This document shows positions 33,586 to 44,689 of a DNA stretch of 64,000 nt, in pieces. Position 1 is the first letter of the stretch; each line of letters begins with the position of its first letter. The position numbers were made by a program, and so were the translations under genes. Origin of the DNA: Manis javanica (lineage: Eukaryota > Chordata > Mammalia > Pholidota > Manidae); the NCBI RefSeq assembly GCF_040802235.1, contig NC_133166.1:1302001-1366000 (forward strand), read 5' to 3'. The notes under the pieces were generated by a model, which saw only the letters and a list, made by a program, of their open reading frames with translations, searched no databases and had not been told where the DNA came from.

Positions 33586-34755
33586 AGATATTTGCAATAT
33601 AAAGAACAAAATACCCATTTTGAGTGGCCCTGCCCCACCCAAACCAAGACCCCCCCTCCTGGGCAGATAAAGGAAACAGCCCCCGGGTTGTCTCACTGGT
33701 CCTTCTCAGAGACTTGGACCTCCACATTCCACTCCACACCCCTTGTTATAAACCTTCAGGCTGTAGATCAGCCTGACCCCACCCTGTATGTGGACTCTCC
33801 CAGAGTCGGGCACCCAGCCCTTACACACCCTGCTCCTTCCCCTGGGGCCCAGTTTGCTCATGTTTGCCTAATGCAAGACTGTATGTAGCTCACTGTTTGC
33901 CTAATGCAAGACTATATGTAGACCCACAGCATGGCCCTGTCTGGGGTGCCATTATGAAGTCACTAACCTTTCACCCAGACATTCCCGGTAGATAGATAAG
34001 GTGCTCAGCTGAGCTGAGTGCCTCTCTTTAATTCATAAATTCCCAAGCCTTGGGGACAAATTCCTAGTTAAGACACAAGACCTAGGACAAGCCAACAGAC
34101 CTAGCCCTTGATTGAGATTTATAGCCTCTCATTATGGGTGGGGGTGGGGTGGGCCCCCCCTCCCCCATTCCTTCTGCCACCCTACCCATTCCTTCCACCA
34201 GGATATGTGTCCTGAAATTGACTCATCCTGGCTCAGAGACTCAGCTGGGATATAAAGGAGTTTTGGTTTTTTGCTCATTTGTTTTTAAAGCAGCTGAATC
34301 CCTAGTACATGAGACCTGGTGTGTAGAAGCATCTCCAGAAACATGAGTATGAATTTGTTGTATGTGGTAAACACAGCCCAGACTGGAAGGGTCCCCTGCT
34401 GAGAGCATATCCAGGGCAGGGGTCTCAGAGGTCTCTGTGTCTGAAGCTCAGGAATGACCTCTTCTGGGCAGTTTCCCAGGATCCTAACGGTTTATCCGCA
34501 GAGGCTCTTTATGACTCCTGAAGTCAGTTCCAGCGCTCTGCCTGTACCAAGGCCGCAGTCCAGTAAAAGCCCGGGCCCCCAGCTGTAAAGACCCTTCTCT
34601 AGCCCCCTTCCCCAGCGAACCACTGTTTAAGTTCCACTCACTTTTCCAGCTTTTAGGAGCCTCTTCAGTTCTGGCTCCTTGGAATTTCCTTTTCCTAGAT
34701 TTAAGCTCAGTCATGTCTTTCAAACTATTTCGTTAGGTTTTTTCCTGCGCTTCTG
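33586..34755. other. Intergenic, nothing certain
   Basis: Contains the tandem duplication at 33,857-33,921 and C-rich/G-rich tracts near 34,136-34,170. The composition and the TATAAAGGAG at about 34,249 are LTR-like, but no LTR ends could be placed. Confidence 0.35.
33857..33921. repeat. Two-copy 32/33-bp tandem duplication
   Basis: Two copies of ctca(c)tgtttgcctaatg, then caagactgtatgtag, adjoin at 33,857-33,888 and 33,889-33,921 with two differences. Confidence 0.9.
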
Positions 34756-35153
34756 TGTTGAGATGGCAAGGAGTTCCTGTTTCCACTGCTAAAGTAACCA
34801 CATTAGGCCCGAGATGGAGTTGTGTATGCTAAGCCCACATCAGCGAAACAAAACTTAACCGATTTTCTATGCTGGGCTCTCCCACAAAAGGAAGGTCTAG
34901 GCCTCTACCTAACGCTTCCCTACTCAACACCAGCCAGCCGACCCAGCTCCACGACTCCCGTTTGCCACATATAAGGAAAGTAACCCTGGTTTAACCAATC
35001 AGCAAGTTCCCTGTGTAACTTTCTAGCTCCCTGCTTACTTTGTCTATAAAAATCTCTCACTTGTGCAGCTCTTCACAGCTCCTTCCTGTCTGCTGGATTG
35101 GATGCAGAATAAGCCTACTAGATCAGGAAACTGTGCAAATTTTTCTTTTAACA
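34756..35153 (+). mobile_element. Retroviral-type solo LTR
   Basis: Starts TGTTGAGATGGCAAGG and ends TTTTAACA. Contains a CCAATC box at 34,995-35,000, TATAAAA at 35,045-35,051 and an AATAAG poly(A)-like signal at 35,107-35,112, in the order expected for U3-R-U5 of a gammaretrovirus-like ERV1 LTR. No matching internal region is nearby and no coding sequence is present. Exact target duplication not resolved. Confidence 0.7.
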
Positions 35154-35184
35154 CCGCTAGGTCTCTCATACTGCCTGAAAATAC

Positions 35185-35665
35185 CAGGCTGATGTACTAA
35201 AGCAAATCTGATCATCTAAATTCTCTGCTCCAAGTCCTTCCTTAAGTCCCCATTTCTTCCAGGGTAGAGTCCAAAGAGCATGGCCTGGCATGCAAGGCCC
35301 CTCACAGTCTGACCCCGGGTGGATTTCCTGGGCTCCAACACCACCAAAAGTGGCCACTTTCTGTGCCCACCAAGTCAGCCACGGTCTCTCACACTTCCCC
35401 CGTTTACATCTGCTACTCACCCCCCTGGAAAGCTCGGCCCCTCAACTCCCACTCAACCTTTACAGGTCACCCAAGGTACCATCTTCCACAGCGAGGATTC
35501 CCTGACATCTACCCTGCAAGCTTGAGTCAATCCCCACTCCCACTTAGGGGCTCTCCTTGCCCAAGTGTCTTCTCATGTGTATACTGTAATTACCTGTCTT
35601 CCAAGAATTGTTTTCATTTTCTCAGGGAATATCCACCTTATCCACCAGGTTAAATCTCCAGCAAC
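35185..35665 (+). mobile_element. L2 LINE 3' region
   Basis: aaatctgatcatctaaattctctgctccaagtccttccttaagtccccatttcttccagggtagagtccaaagagcatggcctggcatgcaaggcccctcacagtctgaccc is strongly L2, followed by a diverged tail with ttgttttcattttctcaggga. Confidence 0.8.
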
Positions 35666-36371
35666 CACTTTGTCCTACGAGCCCCTGCCCAGAAGCAACT
35701 TTTCCAAGAAGGTGGCAGAGGGCTTCAGGTCTCCTCACCTGCCTGGACTCCAGGAGGAAAATCCCAGAGCAAAATACCTCTAAGACTGAAATTAGTCAAG
35801 GGGAAAAATTAAGAACCCTTTTATTTCTTACAAGCAATCATTCCTTCTCTCACTAGACCCAGCTCCAGCAGCAGAGAGAGCCCCCCCAATCTCTCTGGTC
35901 CTGATAAGCCCTTAAAGACCCTTGTAATTATCTATTAATATGTAGATGACAATTTCTTTCCATCCCTTGAAATACCTATTGATAAGGAGATAAACTCTCC
36001 ACCCCTTGGAAACACCTATTGATATGCAGATGCACTAAAGCCAGGCAAGAGATTCTGGAAATATTACGATTTTACCCACAACTCTTCCAAAGCCTTGGGA
36101 AGACCATAGCTATGTTCACATGATCACATGTTTTTATTTTGTTTAACTATAAAAAGAAGATATTTTAGCCACAACTGGTTAAAACAACTGCACCTATCTG
36201 CCTTGATTTCCCCTCCGGCACACTTTCTCTCCTGCAGCTTTTGATTGGCTGCAGACAATCTGAGGTCCAGCTAAGGAGTAGCAGAGATGGGTTTCCTCCA
36301 CATATTTATATAATCTGTAAATAGTTTCATATGTAGTTAATTTACTGGTAGTCATCCAAGTGGAGAATGAC
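35666..36371. other. Intergenic, nothing recognised
   Basis: Holds a near-duplicated phrase, cctattgataaggagataaac and cctattgatatgcagatgcac, at about 35,971 and 36,014, next to an earlier variant near 35,931. It resembles LTR U3 tandem repeats, but no ends were placed. Confidence 0.35.
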
Positions 36372-36808
36372 TGTTAGGCAGAAAGACAGAAATGAGTGGA
36401 ATAGAAAGAAGAAAGGGACCCCAAAAGATGACTCAGGGAGTTGATCAAATAGAACCAGAAAGCCAGAAATGACTCGAAGAGTTAATCAGATGAAGCCACA
36501 GGGTCCAAGAGTGACTCAGGAAATGTCCAGGGTCCCCCAGATAAGAAACATCAGAAGCACAGGCGTAGCACAGCCCTTGTCCCCATTTCACCAATCAAAA
36601 CAAACAGCCTAGAGAGCCGACAGCTGTCAATCAAGGACCTCTATGCCCAGCCAAAAACCACCTAAAAGAAGCCTCAGAACGAGCATCCACACCTGCCTGT
36701 CTTATCTTAGGCAGGCCCGCTCTTCTGCTCTATGCAGAGTGTATTAAAACTTACTTTGCTTTCTTGACTTTGGTCTTTCATCTCACTGTATCTGACTTCC
36801 CTGCGACA
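36372..36808 (+). mobile_element. Probable retroviral-type solo LTR
   Basis: Starts TGTTAGGCAGAAAGACAG and ends near CCTGCGACA. U3 has a CCAATC at 36,591-36,596. The 3' part has tatgcagagtgtattaaaacttactttgctttcttgactttgg, a typical R/U5 region with ATTAAA at 36,743-36,748. Distinct from the LTR at 34,756. Ends are approximate and no internal viral sequence was found. Confidence 0.6.
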
Positions 36809-37374
36809 CCGCGCCAAGTCCTTTCCTTCCTAACACTGCCACCCACTGCCACCTCACCAGCATCATGAGTCCAAGGACACGGCCAGAACTCAGGTCACTG
36901 AGATCACGAGGTCTACGGCACCCAGATGCATGTGGGTTTGAAATGTGCAGAGCAAGAACAGAGCCTATGGAAACTTCCAACCACCCAAGTTAGCTAATAC
37001 AAATATCATGCAATCTTTTTAATTTTGTAGTGTTTCGGTATTTGTCAGCGTTAGAACATTTTAATTTGTTGTGGTTTATTCTCTCATTCATTCCAAGTAA
37101 TTATTTTTTGTATGTCACCTGATGTTTCCTTTCTTAATGAACACCCCACCAAAAGATACAATCTTCAAGCCCCACCAAATTTGGATTTACCCTTTAACCC
37201 ATCCCCCTGCCACAGATAACACACAAGTTGGACTCCATATTCTCTCATTCAGAAATTAGGAAATGGGATTTCTGCGTCACTGGAACAGGAGAAAGTAAGT
37301 AGGCAGAGTAGCCAGAGACAGAGTTCTGTCTGCTTTCCCTCTGGTTCCTGCCTTCTCCCTTCCTATGAGTCTCT
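36809..37374. other. Intergenic, nothing recognised
   Basis: No supported feature. Confidence 0.4.
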
Positions 37375-37526
37375 TCAGTTGTCTATTGCTGCAGAACAAA
37401 GTAGCAATCTGAAACAGTAACAACCATTACCTCTCAATTCCTGCAGGCCAGGAATTCAGGAGCAGCTGAGCCAAACGGTTCTGCTCAGGGTCTTTCAGGA
37501 GGCTGCGGTCAAGATGTCCTCCAGAA

Positions 37527-38290
37527 CATTTTTGCACTGTTGGTGGGAATGCAAATTGGTACAGCTGCTATGACAGACAGTATGGAGGTTTCCAAAAAAA
37601 TTAGTAACAGAACTACCTTCTGATCCAGCAACCTTACTTCTGGATATTTATCTGAAGGAAACAAAATCAGGATCTCAAAGAGATATATGCACTTGGATGT
37701 TCATTACAGCATTATTTACAATAGCCAAGATAGAAACAACCTAAGAGTCCATCAATGGATGAATGGATAAAGAAAATGTGGTGTATATCTACAATGGAAT
37801 ATAAATCGGCCTTAAAAAAGAAGGAAACATTGCCATTTGCTACAACATGGATGAACCTAGAGGACATTACACTAAACAAAATAAGCCAGACAGAAAGACA
37901 AATACTGTAAGGTCTCATTTAATTGCATAATCTAAAAAAGTTAAACTCAGAAGCAGAGAGAGGAATGGCGGTCACCAACGGCTAGGAGGAGAGGGAAATG
38001 GGAGATGTGTCAAGGAGCACAGAGTTTCAGTTTTGCAAGATGAAAAGTTCTGGGGCTCTACTGTACAGCCTTGTGACTATATTTAACAGTATTGTACCCT
38101 TGAAACTTGCCAAGCGAGTAAATCTTAAATGTTCTCACCACACACACTCACAAAAATAGTAACCATGAGATGATGGTTATGTTATTTACCTTAATCATGC
38201 TCATTATTTCACAGTGTATGAGTATATCAAATCATCAAGTTTTACACCATATATAATTTTTAACCGTCAATTATGCCTCAATAAAGCCAG
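37527..38290 (+). mobile_element. Ancient L1 (L1M) 3' end
   Basis: Decayed ORF2 C-terminus (gcactgttggtgggaatgcaaattgg, then aatgtggtgtatatctacaatggaat, then aaaataagccagacag) and 3' UTR (ggctaggaggagagggaaatgg, then gtaaatcttaaatgttctcaccac, then aattatgcctcaataaagcc). Stops and the lost cysteine motif show it is dead. Confidence 0.9.
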
Positions 38291-38501
38291 GTCCCAGGGA
38301 GATGTCAGTGAGAGCTGCAGTCATCTCAGAGCTTGTCTGGGGCTGGAGTTGCTGGTCTCACTGTGGCTCGCTCATGTGACTGTTGACCAGAGGCCTAGTT
38401 CCTGCCCCATGGACCTTGCCGTTATCTCACATGGCAGCAGGATTCCCTAGGAGTGAGTGATCCAAGAGAGAGCAGGCAAGAAGCCACAAGGCCTTTTCTG
38501 A

Positions 38502-38944
38502 TTACTAGGGGTTGAATTGTGTCCTCCCCAAAATTCATATATTGAAGTCCTCATTCCCAGTACTTCAGAATGTGACCTTATTTGGAGATAAGGTCTTTAC
38601 AGAGGTAATCATGTTAAAATGAGGTCATTAGGGCGGGCCTTAATCCAATGGGACTAGCATCCTTATAAGAAGGGGAACTCTGGACACAGAAGCACAGAGG
38701 GAAAACATTTCATGAGGATGAAGGCAGAGATTGGAGTTTAAACCAAAAGATGGCCAGCAAATCACCAGAAGCTAGGCAATAGGCATGGGACAGATTCTCC
38801 CTCACAGCCCTCAGAAGGAACCAACCTAGCTGATACCTTGACCTCAGACTTCCAGCCTCTGGAACCGTGAGACAATAAATTCCTGTTGTTAAAAGTCACC
38901 CGGTTTGCAGCACTCTGTTACAGCAGCTCTAGAAAACGAATGCA
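38502..38944 (+). mobile_element. MLT1-type solo LTR
   Basis: ggggttgaattgtgtcctccccaaaattcatatattgaagtcc, then tatttggagataaggtc, then cttataagaag, then gaccttgacctcagacttccagcctctgg, then aataaattcctgttgttaaaagtcaccc. Full-length MaLR LTR inserted in the surrounding repeat. Confidence 0.92.
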
Positions 38945-39110
38945 ATCACCAAGTCTCAGAAACCACGTCATCATTTCTTCCACATTCTGCTGGTTAGGAA
39001 TGAGTCACTAAGTCCACCCATACTCCCGGGGAGGGGGAATTAAGCTTTGCCTCTTAAAAAGAAGACTATTGATACGTATTTTAGAACCATCACCAGAGCC
39101 ATGAGATACC

Positions 39111-39534
39111 TCTGTAACTTTATGACAAATTCTTCTCTTATTGAAGCTGACTCCTCAGTGCTACATTCAAATATCTTTGTAAAGAATTTGTTATATATCA
39201 GTCTTCTCTGATAAGTTCTTGAGGGTAAATTTTATAACTCTGCCTCCCAGAAACCTACTCTAGAGCTGGGAATATGTGTTCCAAAAATTGATCAACCAGT
39301 TAACTATGTTAAAAACAACAATGCATCACTTGTTAGCACTCAGACTTCACACAACACTTTTCCCAGTAAATACCTACCTCAGAAACCTGTGGGAGAGGTC
39401 AAAGGAGGGGATGCCTACAAGTTTCCAAAAGCATAAAATGTTGTTATTTTCTCTAGAGGTGATTTATTTGGTAGATAATTGACTGACACTTGGCTTTTTT
39501 ATCTTACATAAGGGCACAAGATTTTTCCCATAAC
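39111..39534. other. Intergenic, nothing recognised
   Basis: No supported feature. Confidence 0.4.
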
Positions 39535-39665
39535 TTCATTCAACAAATATATATGGTCTACTATGTACCTCATGCTGGACTAATTATTTCATGCTAGAGA
39601 TAGTGTGATGAATAAGTACCCACTCTCAATGAATATACAGTCTTGCATTAAAATATTTGTTAGAC
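39535..39665 (-). mobile_element. L2 LINE 3' end
   Basis: cattcaacaaatatatatggtctactatgtacctcatgctgg, then gatgaataagtacccactctcaatgaatatacagtc match reverse L2. Confidence 0.65.
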
Positions 39666-41104
39666 TATGGATCCCAACTATCTTTGGGTGGCTCTGCCTA
39701 GAATTATCAGTCTCTCCAATCAGGACCTTAGTTACTAAGCTTCCCCCTTTTCTGGGCACTGGATGGAGCACTTCAGGCAAAAATCTCTGTCTTCGGAAAG
39801 TGGCTGTCCTAGCAGATGGTCAAAGAAACACAATTTTCTGAAGTTTAACTGTAATGATCTTTGAGTACTTTTCCCCTTTCAGGGCTGCAGGGGATCTGGG
39901 CCAAAGACTGAGTGGGTGAAGAGAAACAGAGAAATGAAAAGCTAAAAATGTCAAACAAGGGAAGCAATGATACATTCTCACTTGAGAAATAACTGCGAAG
40001 AGATTGCAAGGGGTTGATGTGGGTGTATGCAAATGTATGTAAATGTGACATCTATGCCAGCTCGAATTATTACAGTCCTTTCATTTTACATACTTGAATG
40101 TTGGTCACTGAGAATATTCCCCTTGTATCTACCATGCAGTTATTGACTGCTAACCTCACTGTCTTTTTTATAACAGATTGAAACATTATCATGATCTGGC
40201 CCTCAGTATCTCTTTTTACATGACTGAGTTGGATACATAATATTTAAGATTCTTCCAGCTCTTACATATGTTCTTGGTACAGACAGTAATCATTTTCTTT
40301 GCCCTTAGCATTTCCAAGGAATCTATCTGAGAGTCTGAGGGCTCCTAGAACCCCTTAATCATGATGAAGACATGACGAAGTTGGCAGGGGTTGGTGGAGG
40401 GAGGCGCGGGATAGGAAAAGTAAGTTGTGGGAAAGAATTAACCAGAGGAAAGGAGAGGAGAAGGTAGAAAAAAATAGTGATGTACAAGGTAAAAGGCTGT
40501 AGAGAACTCCCTGCAGCTCCATAGGACATACAAAAAGGCAGAGCCATAACTCGTCTGTTCCTTCCCAGCAGGAGCACCTACCAAAATGCTAGTATTTATA
40601 AGATTTTCAAATTTTTTAAATCGTTGAACTGAGCCAAACTGAATTCCATTCCTTTGAATATATTGTCTCTAAAGCTAGTGAAGTCCTCAGTACTAGAGGT
40701 ATCTAAACAAAGGTTTGATGCCCACCTGATAGGAAGGAATGTTGAAAAGGTGAATCATTGGTCACAGCCATTGCTTTTAGAATGACGCTGATGTCCCTTC
40801 CACCCTGAGACTCTACATTTCTCTAAATTTCTAAGACAGTTTAATTAGAATAGATTGAATTGAATTCCTTGAAACTCTAAAATTTTAGGCTGAGATACAC
40901 TTGCATCTGCATCCATACATCCTCCTGTAGCCTGCTCTGCCCCAGCTCCAACCAGTTTCTCCCTGTCCAATCCCCAATCATCCTTTTGGACCTAATCAGG
41001 AGAAAAGTAAAAGCCTACCCAATTCTCTAGTCTTGTGCCTTTCCTGAGATGCTATTAGTCAATTTACTGTTCACTTTTCTGTTCCTTTCAATCATTTCCT
41101 TCTA
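39666..41104. other. Intergenic, nothing recognised
   Basis: About 1.4 kb with no gene or named repeat. Confidence 0.4.
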
Positions 41105-41275
41105 TTATTGAGTCAATGAATATTTATTCAGCACCACTCTGTATCCTGCTATGTGTCTGGAACTATATGGAATACAAAATATGCAAACACCTTGTTCCCT
41201 GTCTTCCAAGGTGCCTATAGTTGGCTGTAGAGGCAAAACTGTCACACAGTTAATGATGTTCAAAATGAGCTTAAG
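41105..41275 (-). mobile_element. L2 LINE 3' end
   Basis: tgagtcaatgaatatttattcagcaccactctgtatcctgctatgtgtctgg, then caccttgttccctgtcttccaaggtgc resemble reverse L2. Confidence 0.6.
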
Positions 41276-42339
41276 GCGGTTTATAACCAAGGATTAAGCG
41301 GCATATCCAAGATGAAAAATGCTGGAGGATTCCAGCAGAAAGAAATCTCGCTTTCAGTTAAGGTGGTTAGGAGGAAGGAAAGTTTAAATTGAAAGTTTAA
41401 ATTGGGAAAGATAAATCTTGACTGTGGGGTGGTGGGGTCAGGGGGGAAGCTGGCCATCATAAGCTTACAGAACAAGAAAACAGGAATTACAGCAGGGTAT
41501 TATATGAAAAGACCCAACTGGATGGAGCACAGGGTCAGTCCATACTGAGAGACGTGGGAGATAAAGCTGAAGAGTTTAGCACAGAAGGAGAGGCAGCTAT
41601 AACCATGTTCCTGAAAGCTGTCATCCTCAACATCTTCAGTCCTAAGCTGTGATCCAGCCACATTAACACTGGGGGCTATTTATGACTGAGGGAGGAAGTG
41701 TTGTGTAGTCATCAGCCCTCCAAGCTCATTCCAGCTACTTCCCACACTCAGCACTATCCTAGGAATGAAGCATGTGCTGGCAGCCATGAGCATTATTTGC
41801 TGGAAGGTCAGCAATCAGCTGGCTGGAAGAGAAGATGGGGTGAGATGTGGAGCACTGAGTGAGGAAGGTACACGTAGGTGGAAGGTTGAGGCGACAGACT
41901 GTGAGAAAGGTGGAAAAGAGGAGGTGTATCTGAGATAGGATCGCTGGGAAGCAGAGAAGACATGTTCAGACAAAATTGCTTCAACTAGCACTCTGTTTCA
42001 GCACCATGGTGACTGGACAGCGCTTCCTCCAGGCTTGTTCTTCCCACTGGCCACTCAGAGTCTAGATGTGACATCTTGTTCCAATTCTACCACAGATTCA
42101 CCTTATCCTTCTTCATTCCAACTGCTTTTTACCAAGCAGCCATTTATGAATCCTCAGCAGGCTGCTTATTGGATTTCTGACACTCCTTGGAGATGCCTGT
42201 ATTTAATACCACAAGGAAAATCTATTCTACTAGAATGGAATCAAATAATTAACTCTTTTTGTCTTTGTTTCCAGGATGATAAAGCTATATTCAGCAATTG
42301 GTAAATCTAAATTGCAACCCATAATTGATATAAGATGTC
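41276..42339. other. Intergenic, nothing recognised
   Basis: A 12-bp phrase (ttgaaagtttaaattg and variants) repeats near 41,378-41,405. Nothing else supported. Confidence 0.4.
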
Positions 42340-42550
42340 ATTAATTGGAAGCTTCCTATGTACCAGGCACTGAGCTAACGTACATACTATATGTGCTGTA
42401 TCACATTTGGATCTCTCAATATTCCTTGTGAGGTAGGGATTTTCAACCCTGCTTTACAGATGAGGAAACTGGGAGTCATAGAGATTATGTAATTTATCCT
42501 AGACTACCCCACTTATAAATATCAGAACCAAGATTTAAACCTGCTTTAAG
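42340..42550 (-). mobile_element. MIR SINE
   Basis: cttcctatgtaccaggcactgagctaacgtac, then tgtgaggtagggattttcaaccctgctttacagatgaggaaactgggag, then ggttaaacctg-like end: clean reverse MIR. Confidence 0.9.
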
Positions 42551-43534
42551 TAATTTCCAGGACTGTGTTAATGTAGCCCACAGGATTTTACTGAAACACA
42601 ATTTAACAAATTTATTTTAATAGTTATATGTTTCTCTTAACATGCATTAAAAACACTGTTACATTAAATCCACAGATTTTAGGGAATTTTTTCTTGAGGT
42701 AGGTCTAGATTTAGTTCATTTTTGAGTTGGCTTTTTAAAATATTAAGTAAATATTACAAGTAACTTGCAAACTTCACAAAAGTCAGGACTGAGTTTTAGA
42801 AAACATGGCACTTGGCTAGACATTTTTTATTATTGAGTGATATTTCTGGAAAAGTATCCAATTCGCACTACTGGAAATGTCACTGGAGCATATAATTTCC
42901 TTTTAAAAATGTGTATTCAACAAAGGCACACTGAGAGGCAAATGTTAGGGCTTCAGCTAAATTCACTCACTAAGAAAATAACTCACTCCAAACACCAGTG
43001 GGACAGTGCAGGTGGTTTGAATTCACATCTCAGCAAAATTGCAAGTTTTATCTCTGATTAATTTTCAATATCATGCAACTGCACATGTTAATTTGATTAG
43101 TTGCTAGAATCCTCTGTATTCAGCTCCTACCAGGTACATATTCCTGCTTCCTTTAGATATTTAAGACAAAGGAACCATGCACATGGTAGGTATCCCATTG
43201 ATATCTAAGTGAGTTAATAAATGAATGTCTACAGACATGTGTGATGAGTAAACAGTAGGTATTTATATTTAAGTAAGATTTGAACATGTAATGAAGAAAA
43301 GATATTCAAGATAATAGAAAATTATATTATGACTGAGAATTTTTGTGCCCCTTTATTCCCCTCCTCCTTCCCCATTCTCTTCTTACTTTCCAATAAATTT
43401 GCCATCTCCTCACATGTCCTTACTCTTTTTGCTATCTTTATCCCTTGGAAAATATTGGTCTTTTCTCCCCTTTATTTTACATTCTATGGGTTTATAAGAA
43501 AACAGCTGCTTGATTCATAGTATTTCAATAAAGA
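42551..43534. other. Intergenic, nothing recognised
   Basis: No supported feature. Confidence 0.4.
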
Positions 43535-43710
43535 AAAGCAATTAGACTTTATCAATGCTTTGCAACCATGCTCTTATGTGAATCTTTACAATCACACTTT
43601 GGGGTAAGTGATTGACCTCCATTTTGCAAAGGGAAAACCTCAGATTAGCTGACTTAACTAAGGTCATAAAATTTGTAAAAGTGTTGAAGCCAGATCGTCT
43701 TAACCTATTT
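43535..43710 (-). mobile_element. MIR SINE (diverged)
   Basis: gaatctttacaatcacactttggggtaagtgattgacctccattttgcaaagggaaaacctcagattagctgacttaactaaggtcataaa follows the reverse MIR layout. Confidence 0.6.
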
Positions 43711-44164
43711 CACTGCAAAAGCCATACTCTCTCCACTTATTTCTTTCCCACCTACTCTTCACTTCCATGTAGATTGATTCCTTTAGACTTATGCTATTTG
43801 AACAATGTACACAATCCATGTCTGCACCTCCATTCCTAGATCCGTATCATTTCCAGTCCGCACTTGTTATCACTGTCTGTGAAGAGAGAGCAGTCACACA
43901 GACATTCCAAATAAAATTCATATTTGTCTCGGAAACCCACAAAGTAATTTGCTTTTATAGCAGATTATCCTTCCAGTCATGTTTTCCAGTGGCTAATATG
44001 AAGATCAGTTTGAGCACTCTAACACCCACCCAGGAATGGCAGAGCAAAAAACCCAGGCTGAGAAAGGCAGCCAGCTGGTGGGACTAGAAATGATGGTAGG
44101 CTGGAAAGTAATGCCAAAGTCTAGTGGACAGTTATCCAGGCGACCTAGCCCTCAGACTCCGTGT
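43711..44164. other. Intergenic, nothing recognised
   Basis: No supported feature. Confidence 0.4.
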
Positions 44165-44548
44165 CAGTTCACTAGGGTTACCATCACAAAATGCCACAGA
44201 CTGAGTGGGTTAAACAATAGGAATTTGTTTTCTCACAGCTCTGGAAGCTAGATGTCTAAGATCAAGGTGCCATCAATATTGGCTTCTGCTGCGGCCTTGC
44301 TTCCTGGCCGCAGACAGCCACTTGCTTGCTGGTTCTTACACAGTCTCTTTCCTGTGTGTACATGGAGAAAGAGATCTCTACTGTCTCTTCCTCTTCTTCT
44401 AAAAATACCAGTCCTATCAGATTAGGGCCAATATGACTTCATTTCATCTTAATGACTTCCCCCAAGTCCCATCTCTAAACACAGTCACACTGTGGGGTTA
44501 AGGCTCTAACATATGATTTAGGGAGCATACAATACAAACCATACAGTC
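44165..44548 (-). mobile_element. MLT1/MST-type solo LTR (MaLR)
   Basis: Reverse MaLR LTR: cactagggttaccatcacaaaatgccacagactgagtgggttaaacaataggaatttgttttctcacagctctggaagctagatgtctaagatcaaggtgcc, then ctcttcctcttcttctaaaaataccagtcctatcagattaggg, then gtcacactgtggggttaaggctctaacatatgattta. Confidence 0.88.
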
Positions 44549-44689
44549 CCTGAACTTGGAAGTTAACAGGATGCAGAAGACGGTGAAAGAACTGAGAGTG
44601 AAGAAGAGGAAGAAACAAGTTGCAGCTACAATTTACTGAGCATATAATTTAGCTCAACAACCCTGAAGTCAGATACTGTCACCCTCCTG

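Larger units (their letters stand above)
37375..39110. mobile_element. Ancient repeat split by an L1M and an MLT1 LTR
   Basis: Three pieces belong to one common mammalian repeat whose family I cannot name: 37,375-37,525 (tattgctgcagaacaaagtag, then ggaattcaggagcagctgagcc, then ggctgcggtcaagatg), 38,291-38,501 (gagctgcagtcatctcagag, then gtgagtgatccaagagagagcaggcaag) and 38,945-39,110 (cacgtcatcatttcttccacattctgctggttagg). They are separated by the L1M and the MLT1 LTR listed below, each interrupting the consensus in order. Confidence 0.7.
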
